In this document: positions 34,401 through 44,300 of the stretch, piece after piece
Layout of the letters: each line of letters starts with the position of its first letter
Numbering within the stretch: position 1 is the first letter of the stretch
NCBI GenBank assembly: GCA_914767715.1
Contig: OU612067.1
Span: 16,871,001-16,931,000 of the forward strand
Direction of reading: 5' to 3'
Source: Membranipora membranacea
Taxonomy: Eukaryota > Bryozoa > Gymnolaemata > Cheilostomatida > Membraniporidae
DNA length: 60,000 nucleotides
Made by a program: the position numbers and the translations under genes
The notes under the pieces: generated by a model
Told to the model about the DNA's origin: nothing
What the model saw: only the letters and a program-made list of their open reading frames with translations
The model's database searches: none

Positions 34401-37400
34401 TTATTTGACCATAGAAGCATATTTCATTTGACATGTCCAGGCAGATGTTACTGATAGTTGGGCTGCGGCAGTCACATCGGATTTTGTCAGTTTCAGTTAG
34501 TAAAAGCACATGACTGCAGCTTTGCGCCCTCACTAGAATTGTATGCCTGCAGAATAATAATTCCATCATAAAGAGGCAGGTTTTCTAACGGGCATCTAGT
34601 AAGGTTTGGTCTTATCTTGATGAGACTAAGCTACAGAGCGAAATAAGACAGTGCAACAAAACAATAACAGATTTATTTTATCTTTTTTCACATCAATCCA
34701 CTGACTGCTTTGTTTTGTGGGAGACCCAGGCTCAGTGTGCTTGGACCTATACGCAAACTAAGCAAAAATTGAAGCAGTGATTACAGAGGATTACTCCTCA
34801 GCCAAATTGTGGAGTGTTTACCCAAACCAAAGTGAACATACTTCTGCCTGAAGATTGCGATAATTCAATATATCCAACACCTTAAATAGGATGGACAACT
34901 CTTTATTTCCCTGGCTACCCGAGTGTAGCCCGACCATAATGTTAGATAACGTTAATCTTATTGATATATTATGTTTCTAATAATGTTGACATACTCCCTG
35001 CCTCATTTCTGTTTCGTAATTTTACGTTTGACAGAATGCTGCACTTTTACTATGATGATATAAATACCTGGTTGAAACATTATACAAAAGTACAGCCGAT
35101 TATATTGGTTTCCAAAATATAGCTCTCCCAGAGTGTTTACCTGCACAGCGTGAGATCCAGTTAGCTGTCCTCTGTTATCAATAAACTTGTCTAGAAATGG
35201 CTCTTCTAACTCTGCTAGATCTCCTATCAGCCACTGCTCATATACCATGTTCAGAACAGAGTCGGCAGCTATACCCTGTAGTACATAAATAAAGTGAACA
35301 ATTTGAATATAGTAATAATCAGTTTTTTGAACTCTGATTTAGGCCTCAATTCAGAGTTGTCCTCTCTCCAGTTTGGTACTTTTAACCCACTTCGCATAGG
35401 AAAAACGTGCTGAAAAGAGGGTTATCTTTAAAACCGCTTGTGTTAGAATAAAAATGATTTTTGATTCAGAATCTGCAACATTGAAAACTCATATGGACAT
35501 ATTTTGGGAAATAATTTTAGTATTTGGATAGTCAATTATAGCATTTTCTGCCTGTTTTGCGGACAATTTGGGAAAATTTTTCATGATTTTCGTCAATGAA
35601 ATTAAGATTTATCAACATTCAACCCTCCAATGATTTGGAAACCCTGTCTCTCAGGGTTTTCAATGGTGCAGACTCTGAATCACTCTGAATCATCTGAATG
35701 TCCTGTGCACGATACTGTACGGGAAATGTAAGACATAGATTAGCTGGATGTTTAGGGGAATAAAAGAGTGGACTGTAAATCAGCCTATAGTCCGGTGGCA
35801 CCGGTTGTTACTGGTAGAGTTTTATATGCTGATTGCAATGGTAATATTCTACCTTACACCAAGACCAAGTTGCAAAGTAGGCGGATTATAGCCAAAAAAG
35901 CAGTCGTTAAAAGGGAAAGTGATCAAACAATGATGATATTGTTTCAAAACATCCAAAATCTGAAAGAGCATGTCATAATCAGTGGATCTACAACCTTACA
36001 TGGGTCTTCTATCGTAGATAGCCAAGCTGCGACCAACAACAGTTGCAATACCCCTTACATCACCAGCAGTTTTCAATGTTCTGAGTGTGTCGTTTTTCAA
36101 ATAGTGCGTATTCTTATATAAAATAAGGGGGTATTGCGATCGTTGTTCGCCGCATCTCCGCTATTTATGATAGCAGACTCATGTAAACTTGTAGATCCAC
36201 TGAGCACGACATGCTTTTGCAGATTTTGAATGTTTTGAAACAATATTCATCATTTTTTTATCACTTTCGCTCTTACCGGCGGAGTTTTTGGCAAAAAGAC
36301 ACTTATTGTGCAACCATTGCGACCATGAAAAACTCTACCAAAAACCAATTTCAAACCCTATCCAGACAAAATCGTAAATGAAATTTGCTTTTCTAGCCAC
36401 ATTTTGCATGGGCTGCCACTGGACTACTAGTTATCCCTAGTATTCAAACCATAAATTCCTCATTAAACCACTGCTGCCACTCAGACAAATTTGTGCTCAT
36501 TGAATTTTGTCTAGCTCCAAGATAGCTAATTGAGGCTAAAATCTCAGGATTGCCACCTTATGGGCAAATGATTTGCACAAACTGAACTTCAAAATCAGGG
36601 TATGAAATTTAAGTAATTAATAAGTTACTTGTGGGCAATAATGGCATCATAAGCTAGTGCTGAGATTGAAGCCTCATATTATTAGTTTTGAGCTATACAG
36701 AATTCAATACACACACATTTGCCTGATGGCAGCAGTGGTCTAAGTCAAGATAAACTCTGCTTTGTCAATGTGGTGCGGTCACATATCAGCTCTACCTCTA
36801 TCTGTTGAACTTGTCCCATAGAGCACCTGCCACATGTCTTACAACACCCGTCGCACTCGAGACGTTTAACACAACAATGCTTACATTTCCCGTACAGTAC
36901 ATTACAAAAAATTTTGCTGTTCTGAATGGGCACTAAGAACTGTGTCTGGCAACAGGTGTTGTAAGACGTGTGGCAGGTGCTGTATGGGGCATGTCTTACA
37001 CTACAACACTCAAGGCCTATGCAGCATCGTTCTTGGTGATGAAGGGGCCACATGAGTGATTTAAGACATGTCCCATACAGCACATGCCACACGCCTCACA
37101 ACACCCAAGTGTTTGATTGGACTGAGTATCTACAATATATCTTATCACACATGGGCCGCACCAACAAACCATCTATCTACCATATATATAATAATAATAA
37201 TGCTTTCATTCATAAAACTGGCTACTGTACTGCCCACACAGAACTGGATTTTGGTAATGTACAGAACTGGAGTAGTCTGTAATGGCCAGTTCATATGCAC
37301 AGACGTTATTATTTATAAATAATGACTACAATGATGATATGGCAATGATATAATAAATAAGGAATTCATTGATTTGATCAAATTGCCTTGACTCAATTGA

Positions 37401-37543
37401 CCCGTCCCTTGAGACTGAGTACAAATAACATACATACATACCTCCGTCTCTAGGAATGCTACACAATCCTCAACCCATTCTCTAGGCACCGCAATACTCT
37501 TTGATTTTAGCCAGTCCAATACAGACACAATGTCTGTTCCCAT
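22426..37543 (-). CDS. RMI1: RecQ-mediated genome instability protein 1, ten exons
   Basis: Exons in order of translation: 37543-37442, 35275-35141, 28351-28241, 27740-27618, 26400-26267, 25594-25521, 25045-23967, 23571-23455, 22781-22698, 22575-22426. They total 2109 nt, giving 702 aa (human RMI1 is about 625). RMI1 is the scaffold subunit of the BLM-TopoIII alpha-RMI complex, which dissolves double Holliday junctions in the nucleus. Residues 1-80 match the N-terminal helical domain (WVEDCVAFLE, YEQWLIGDLAELE). Residues 117-215 form the first OB fold (CLQFEITDGLKKMKAIELEP, VIILGGHVEELLEKY). Residues 560-700 form the C-terminal OB fold (LWTLNVRINDGTGYLDCKI). The 1.08-kb exon encodes a disordered linker with four Trp-Ser-acidic repeats (294-418), a PIP box (472-479) and a SIM (510-520). 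Met1 is chosen by length against human; a 5' untranslated exon is likely, since CACCCAG lies upstream. The second intron hosts another gene. Confidence 0.92.
25166..25311 (+). repeat. tRNA-like SINE fragment in an RMI1 intron
   Basis: GCCCGGGTTCAATTCCCGG (25281-25299) has the stem and loop of a tRNA T arm and a good B box. Upstream, a near-tandem GTTTGCGCTGAGCT occurs twice. No convincing D arm or anticodon arm can be folded, so this is more likely a SINE or tRNA-derived fragment than a working tRNA gene. Confidence 0.45.
25855..25955. repeat. Short clustered repeats of AGCTAGAAGTCCAACT type
   Basis: GTCCAACTAGCTTGTT occurs twice in direct order and is followed by several AGCTAGAAGTCCA variants. 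It is a degenerate local minisatellite in an RMI1 intron, with no coding role visible. Confidence 0.7.
26536..26908. mobile_element. Foldback element in an RMI1 intron
   Basis: The outer arms GACCAATGCATGTTATAGCC and GTAGTCAGGCAG-type sequence (reverse, ending 26908) are inverted over about 110 bp. The inner arms ACATAAGGGAAGGTAACTCT (26654) and its complement (26766-26788) are nearly perfect. No ORF is present. A shortened relative lies at 53571-53726. It is a non-autonomous element of unknown superfamily. Confidence 0.75.
29090..33737 (-). CDS. Secreted short-chain collagen-like protein, nested in RMI1 intron
   Basis: Exons in order: 33737-33722, 33453-33260, 32740-32599, 32257-32186, 31711-31676, 31466-31398, 30781-30659, 30327-30259, 30008-29733, 29307-29090. 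They total 1215 nt, giving 404 aa. Signal peptide MKLLLGTLLCLLCLYALADA; heptad-like coiled coil (about 42-66, FNNLKNEVQELQQNLEKSQK); dibasic RVRR at 82-85 after an NRS sequon; about 17 Gly-X-Y triplets (127-179) broken once by GV at 154; a second helical segment (183-210); then a C-terminal domain with ten cysteines (HDHSGGGVDFQCMP, RTCPDGWTKEYEG, LMAANRNHPHPTTYACVD). That domain matches the sponge-type short-chain collagen C4 family, found also in cnidarians and invertebrate deuterostomes. Collagen exons are 36, 69 and 72 nt with split Gly codons. It should form trimers in the extracellular matrix or mucus. It is complete and uses the same strand as its host gene. Confidence 0.88.
29335..29455 (-). 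repeat. SINE body fragment in a collagen-gene intron
   Basis: GCCTTAAGGGCGCGGCCGCC and GTTGCTCTCAGTTTGCAGG, then GTCAGAGCACACCTGG, are the reverse complement of the SINE body in the GST intron at 49555-49660. It lies in the last intron of the collagen-like gene. Confidence 0.7.
30977..31349. mobile_element. TTAA-bounded MITE, copy 1
   Basis: The left end TTAAACTACTGCTGCCAC and the right end GTGGCAGCAGTGGTTTAA are inverted repeats, with TTAA at both outer edges. Inverted similarity continues inward (GTGCTCATTGAATTC; TTTGCACAAACTGA). It is 373 bp, has no ORF and lies in a collagen-gene intron. TTAA ends suggest mobilisation by a piggyBac-like transposase, which is an inference. Confidence 0.75.
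35325..35690. repeat. Dispersed repeat in inverted pieces
   Basis: One part (35325-35480) is the reverse complement of sequence at 54550-54690 (GATTTAGGCCTCAATT, CAAACTGG-type, ACGTGCTGAAAAGAGGGTTA). A second part (35627-35690) matches 54501-54560 directly (CCAATGATTTGGAAAC, CAGGGTTTTCAATGGTGCAG). It lies in RMI1 intron 1. Confidence 0.7.
35788..36426. mobile_element. 639-bp foldback element in RMI1 intron 1
   Basis: The left end TAGTCCGGTGGCA and the right end TGCCACTGGACTA are inverted. The arms of about 270-300 bp stay alignable inward: TATTGTTTCAAAACATCCAA at left has its reverse complement at 36235, and CAGTGGATCTACAA its complement at 36195. Only about 60 bp separates the arms. There is no transposase, and the 117-codon frame across the left arm is not a gene. 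Confidence 0.8.
36463..36743. mobile_element. TTAA-bounded MITE, copy 2
   Basis: It begins TTAAACCACTGCTGCCACTC and ends GGCAGCAGTGGTCTAA. Its interior aligns along its length to the 30977-31349 copy (GTGCTCATTGAATTTTG, GATTTGCACAAACTGA, TTTTGAGCTATACAGAATTC), with a central deletion. The right TTAA has decayed to CTAA. Confidence 0.75.
36795..37110. repeat. Inverted and direct copies of a 40-bp motif upstream of RMI1 exon 2
   Basis: CCCATAGAGCACCTGCCACA (36815), the reverse of CCCCATACAGCACCTGCCAC (36968-37000), and CCCATACAGCACATGCCACA (37074) are versions of one unit, each continued by CGTCTTACAACACC-like sequence. The mixed orientation resembles a degraded foldback element in RMI1 intron 1. 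Confidence 0.65.
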
Positions 37544-38383
37544 CTCGTATCTATCATCTGCTCGTACAAAGATCAGATACACCTGGGTGATTCTAGTATG
37601 TTCTGTATTTCACATCTTCTGATGACAATTTTTATTTTTGGCGGTTTTTCTGTCCAATCACAATCATTTGTTCTTAGTCCAGTTAGATAGACAAATACTA
37701 CCTTGCCTGCTTTAGCCATCTCTGGGCTATCCTCACGACATTTCACCCCAATTGCGGCTTGGTTGCCCAGCAATATATCAACTTCCTGTGAATAATTATA
37801 TTATTTTCCATAATTGTTGCAGTTGTTACTGAAAATTTCCATCACCAATAGTGTTGTTTAGAAAGTTGCAAACTTAACAAGTACATGATAACTCAAAACA
37901 GGTAAATATGCACTTATCAGTAGCAGTATTTGATTTCTTCATTGGAGGAATCATCAACAATGGAAGCAAACACAATTAGTGTGGGTGACTGAGTTGAAGT
38001 ACACAACTTAATCAAGCCCATGTATGTGTACAATTATACAAGTATTGCAATTTTTAGATTTTAAACATCATGGTCATTATAATTCTGCCGGCCAGAAATC
38101 TGATCTGACCTGGGCTCTCATTGATCTGGACAGAGAGACTGGAAATCTCCCTGAATGAATGTAATTCCATTCTCCCTGATCCTGATTTTCTTGCACACAT
38201 CATCATACTTTGTACTAAAATTTGTGGTGCAGTGCATTAAGAGATTGGACATCTTAGCCTCAGTCAAAAGCAAGCCATTTGCTATGTTTACCCATACATC
38301 CATATATGTTACAGGTGTCACTCAGTTAACCAGAAGCATTGATTGACTGAGGGGATCAACTCATTTCAAATAAAACAAAGAAG
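37544..38383. promoter_or_regulatory. Head-to-head intergenic region RMI1 / TSNAXIP1
   Basis: Translation starts diverge across 840 bp, so this stretch probably holds both promoters and the 5' untranslated parts. No TATA box is evident on either side. A CCAAT box (TGTCCAATCACAATC, 37650-37664) and a candidate X-box lie nearer RMI1. No separate gene is visible. Confidence 0.5.
37762..37775 (+). promoter_or_regulatory. Candidate RFX X-box
   Basis: GTTGCCCAGCAATA fits the X-box shape (GTTGCC, two-base gap, GCAAC-like half), differing only in the end of the right half. RFX factors control ciliary genes, and TSNAXIP1 belongs to the sperm and motile-cilia expression class in vertebrates. The site lies 0.6 kb upstream of its start codon. 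Assignment is tentative. Confidence 0.35.
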
Positions 38384-41300
38384 ATGAATACAGACAGCCC
38401 AGGCCAGTTGGCCATTATGCACAGGGAGCCTGAGCCAAGCAAGAACACAAGACTGCCACCACTAGCACTGAGCAGGTAAGAAAAGTTGGTGACACAATAT
38501 ATGTTATTAGCGCCACTGTTGTGCAAATCCTTTTATATGGCATAAAAGTTCTTTGCTGTGGTTCTCATAAGTTCCAGGTTTTCTAGTTGTTGTTCAAATC
38601 TAACTATGGTCCAGTGGTCTTCACCTTGTGGTAAGATACAGCCCACACTAATGGTGAAGCTGAATTATTTTACAATATTTTATCACTGATTAGCCAATCA
38701 ATGGGCAGGCAGTCAGGGAGAGTCACTGCATTAGAGTTCAGAGTGGACCTTTCTCTGCGGCCTGACTCGTATGTTGTTTGTGGAAAATGGCCTGCTGAGA
38801 TGAGGCTTGTATGGAGGGTCAACATTTGTAGTGATTTATACCAGTTACTGACACACGCCATCCTTCTCTATACTCTAAACTTAAAATTCTAATTTTGATC
38901 TATTCTAGAGAGAACAGCCAAGAGCAGCTTCAAAAGTACAGATACAGCCCAGTTATGAACCCATTCAGAACAGGTCCAAGTTTTACTGTGAGAGGAACAA
39001 AACATGTGCTACCTCCTCCTCAGACATTGAAAGTAAGTACCGAATATTTATGTAGGCAAGATCTATCAAACCTATGTGAAATCTGTTCTAACGTAACCAA
39101 ACATTGACAAACATTTCTCTCATCTATATACTGACAATACCGCATCAGTTGTAGTCACTAGATTATCTGCTCAATTCAAATTTTCAGAATAGCTGCTCCA
39201 ATACTTTTGGTAGACATGTCATATTTGTATATAGAAAATTGAGAATGCTTGATAATGATTGTGAAAACTTTCCTGAATCCAAAGATATTTTGACATCAGG
39301 TAGGACTAATCTGGTTGTTGGTAATTTGATATTTTACTGTATTGTCCAGCCTCATGTAGACACTAAGTCTGGAACAATGGACACATGGCCAGCCCACACA
39401 ACAGCCACATCCGGCACACGCCAAGTCGGTTTATCTAAGCACAAGGAACTTGTGGTGGTAGATGAGGAAAAACTTGGCAAACCTCAGATGACACCAAAAC
39501 CTCGCTTTTTGGATAACCTGGAAAACTTCCTTAAAAAAGAACTGAGAGCACTGGGAGTAACTAAAGTAGAAGCCAATGAGCTTAGACTACAGGTTTGTTG
39601 TAAGGAATTTTTGAGAGAGATGTAGTTTTGCCTCAACACATCCGCAACCTATATTAAACAAAAATAAACATAATTTACAGATAGGGACAATGTTCATTCG
39701 TTAGGAGCTCTTAATATTTCACTCAAATAATTATGAACAATTATGAGATTTTAATGGTATTTTGACTTTTTTCCCAAAGTCATTGGAGGCCATTATTGTC
39801 AACGTCATCGTTTTTTGTTGAATACCGCTCTTTGTCCATTATGCTTGAGTAAGGTTTACTAATCGTATTTGATAATTAATGCTTCTCGTCTGTTTTAAGA
39901 GCTGCAAAGTAATCGTAAATCTTTGGGAAAATTTCACTGTTGTGACCAAGTTCCCCCATCACATATTGTCCAATCCCTCCCCTGCTGCTGCTGAAATAGC
40001 ATACAAGGTGCAGTATCCATTCACACTGACATCGATGCTACACTATCAACATGTGTATCTCTGACCGTCAGAGTCTATTTAGTATGAGTACCAAACAAGT
40101 ACCCGGCCCTAATTGCTAAAATTTACTGTGTGTTGTCACACCAAATTCCTTCTGATGGTACTCATTCAAAGTGAATTAATTCACTCTCTATCGATCAGAG
40201 ATATACATGCAACAGTATATCACGTGATCAGTGTGGTATCCATATATTGGCAGGCACACAGAGAAGTCTTTGAGTACCTTATGGATGAGTTCACCACATA
40301 CACACCTATCCTATCAGCCATCAAGAGGGAGTATGAGATGATGTTATCACAAAACCGAGAGAGGATTAGAAAGCTGGAACCACTCAAACAAGTACTCATC
40401 ACAACCACAGAACAGTGTCAGAACAAACTGGATGATCTCAAGTCTAAAGACAAACCAGGTGAGTTTGAGCCTTAGTTGATATTTAGAATGGCACTCTTTC
40501 ATCATATAGGAAATTTAAGCAACACTTTCTCACTGATACCACACTGACATCAATATGTGTATATCTGATCATTAAAATCAATCTAGTCTGAGTACTCCAA
40601 GTAAACCTGCCCCTAATTCTATAAATTGACTTCAGGTTGTCACACTCTTTGCCCTGATGGTACTAGAGTCAAGCTTCATGAATTGTTTCATGCTCTATCA
40701 ATCAGATATAAACATGCTTGGTCTTCCTGTGAAGACCGGGCAGAAAACTATCTGTATTATTATCAAGATCTGATCTGATCTGAAAATTGCATTGTGGGAT
40801 ATACTTTGAGAAACCAAACTGTGTTGCGCTCTATTCACCTCTCAGGAGAATACAATCTCATTCATAACTGTTGAGTTCATCATTGATATTTTCTGATCAT
40901 CATCAGAGATAAAAGTCTTGAAGGAGGAGAAGCGTAGATTGGAAGCTTATATAGAAGCGATGAAAGGGGAACAGCTAGAATCTAGGTCACAAGTAGAAGA
41001 GCTGCAAGAAAAACTGGCTGATCAGTACGAACAGTACAGGGATCAGGTATGAACAATATGTAGTAGCATAATACCCCCTACATTATTGTTTGTGCTATTC
41101 TTCTGAATTTCAAGTCAGTGTTTTAACAAGTTAACATGGGTACTCCCCCATTTGATTGCCCCGAATCATAGAATGTCTACATTTGTACTATTTTTGCGCA
41201 TTTCAAGTCCCAGTCCCGCTTGAACTCACTCATTCGAACTCTCCGAATCAATTACCAGATACATGGGTGTGACTTTGTAACTCAGGTTTATAAAATGTAG

Positions 41301-44300
41301 ATATTGAAATGAGGCTAGCAGTTCTTGTAATTTAATACAGTGTTGTCTAAGTGACTGCAAAGTATGTAAATAGATGACAAGAGGGAATGATTTTGCAGTA
41401 ACATTTCCATACTGTCAAGTTAGGACATTCTTTAGACAAACTTCTTGTTTATCATTTACAGGCAGATGCTAAGAAGTTACTAGTGATGGATATAAATGAG
41501 CTGAGATATAGACATGAAGATTTACTCATGCAGCAGCAGGCCGCGAGTCAGTATGCTTCGGGTGAAGATCCCACTCTCATGAAAATAGCTCTCAGGTATG
41601 TTGACCAACTCTTGAGCTTCCTCATTCCGTGTCCCCGTCATTATAATATTGGGCTATTTTGTTGTTATTTTTGGTACAGGCTAGGTATAAATAATGGTAG
41701 CAAGACTCAAGCTGTTACTTATTCGAAATATATTCCATGTTACAGTTCGTACTTTGGCCTGGGGGGTTCGATTAAATATCCTCATTGCGGAGTCTTCAGT
41801 TCAATAACCTTATGGAAAAGGAAGGGAATGATATAAATGAGCGATTTAAATCTATAAAAAAAACTAACATGTCAATGCATGTCGAAATAATGCAGGTTAA
41901 CATATCTTACCAGACAGAATTGTTATATTCGTAAACAATCGTCACAATAGACAAACTCCACTGCCCGCAAGCTTAACCTAAATGTATCTTAATCATGTTC
42001 ATACTCTTACGTTAAATTTCTGTATTTTAAAAAACATTTTGATACAGAAATAGCAATTCGTTCACTTTGCAGACGAGCAAAGTATGATCAGGAGAATGCT
42101 CAAGCTGAACTTAAAGTGATGCTTGAGAAGCATAAGGATGTAACGCCCCGACGAGACTTTGAGGGTCTGCAGATACAGTTACAAGAGTTAAAAGAGCAGT
42201 TTACAGAGAAATCTAATGATACGAGTATGCTCCACTCTGAACATGAGTAAGATATAAGATTACAATTTAATAATGTTACTAAAAGTATCCTTCTTGGTGG
42301 TCCTTTCTGAGTGATTAAAACTGATACTCTAATCAGCCACCACATAATGGAAAAACATCATTGCTCCTCAATTTCAGATATAAATCTAGTCGGCCTAATG
42401 AGATCACCAAACAAATTAAAAGTAAAAACGGAATCGCAAATAAATTGTGATTGAAGCAGTCATTGTGTATGTTTCTATCTAATACACCTTCAACACATTT
42501 AGTCCACTTGAATTGTAGCAAGATGTTGAAAGCTATGAAGGACTATAAGTAAGCAATGCATCTAAGGAAAGCACCATATTTCAGAATTCTGTTTCACTGT
42601 CATTCTGTCCATTAGGTCTGACTACCGTCTGTATCCAAGAATGGCTGGATCTGACTGTTCACGGCATGACCATATCTTGAACATCTCCCAATATCATTTT
42701 GAAATGTATGTTTAGGTCATGTGGAAAAAAGTGTCTCTGATCTGTTTAAACATGTTACAATTTGTATTGATTGGTGTCTAGGGATTTATTGCAAGTTCAA
42801 TGTAGGCCCTATTACCTTCTCAATCATCAAAACCATTATTTCAAAGTACTTTATCATGTTGGGTTATGCTGATTACAATTAGTGAGCGAACCATTAAAAA
42901 AAAGTTGAAAACAGTCACGATATGTCCTTTAATTTCAAAAACAGTAACTTTTGTTGATCTCAGTGCTCTGTTGGAGGTACATAAACAAGTTTTAAAGCAG
43001 AGAGACGAGTTCTATCAGGAGAGTGAGAGATTGAGGCAGTCGGCTACGCCCCGACCTGACTGGGAGAAATGTGCAGATGTAATTCCTGGAGGTGAGGCTA
43101 CCAACACATATTACATATTGAGAATATGATCTGAGATTGTGGATTATAGAAACACCAGTGTTGATCAGAGTTATTTTATCAGTGTCAAGGAGAATACAAC
43201 TCCGGAAAAATTTACCACGTTATCAAAATTTATCAATAATTCTTATCATATTCCGGAGTTGAATTTTTATTGGCATTGATAAAGCAATCCCGAAGTATGA
43301 GAAGAGTTATTAATACATTTTTTTAATAGAGTGGAAATACTTTATATTATTTCGGATATTATAGTATTTGCAGACATTGATTCTTTAAACTTATCATTCA
43401 TCAATAATCATTGACCCCCGGTGTCTTTACAATACATGATTGGTTACTATCAATACCTCATGGAAGCTTCCTCTCCATTCATGTCGAGATTTTAACTTCA
43501 CCTGTATATAGCAGCAATTGTCTAACCATTCATACACTATCACTTTCTCAGGAATACAAAGGTGGCAGGAGTTGTCTGAAGGTGTGAGCAGTGACGAGCT
43601 GGTAGGTGTACTGTTACAAGAGCTCAGTCGAGCCTCAGGTGGGGAGTTCGGCGCACCTGAGTACTTCGAAGGACAGGTAACCTTGATCACTTCGACAATT
43701 TATTTTGTTGTTAAACTGTCTCTAAAGAAACCATAAGGCATGTCATATCGATGACTTCATGATATCGCATGTGTTTGTATAGGTATATTAAGCTTGCGTT
43801 TGATGGACGGACAGGGTTCAATCCTACCATTTGTATTAAGAGATAATTTTTATTTTGGGCATCTCAATTGACTTTCTTGTTTGGATATGAGGTATCCTTC
43901 AGTTTACGTAGAGTGAGAAAAATTCATTGGTTTAGATGTTTTATGTTTTCGAATTAAGCCTTCAGAAGATATACAGTCTGAGATGGTAAGGAAGGTATCT
44001 TGTTAACCTAGCTATAAATTTTAAGGCTGCGATTCTTAGGGGATAATTGGATGTTATTTGATAGTATGGTATTGAAACTTTTTGACTCTCTTCTCTCTCA
44101 AGCACTCCGCAAAGTTCAGAGAAGCATTTTCTAGTTAGTGCTGAAAAGCATTTTACTATCTGTCTAACATATTAAAACCGTTGGCTCTACATGTTAGGCT
44201 GGGAAGCATTGAAGCTATTTTGAATGTGTTATCCGCAGCTTTAGCAGTAAGGAATATAATCTGCGTAAAACAGATCTCAGCTCAATTCTATTTACTGGAT

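Noticed and set aside
35768-36121. 117-codon open frame
   Set aside because: It falls in the left arm of a foldback element, and its inverted partner arm does not preserve it.
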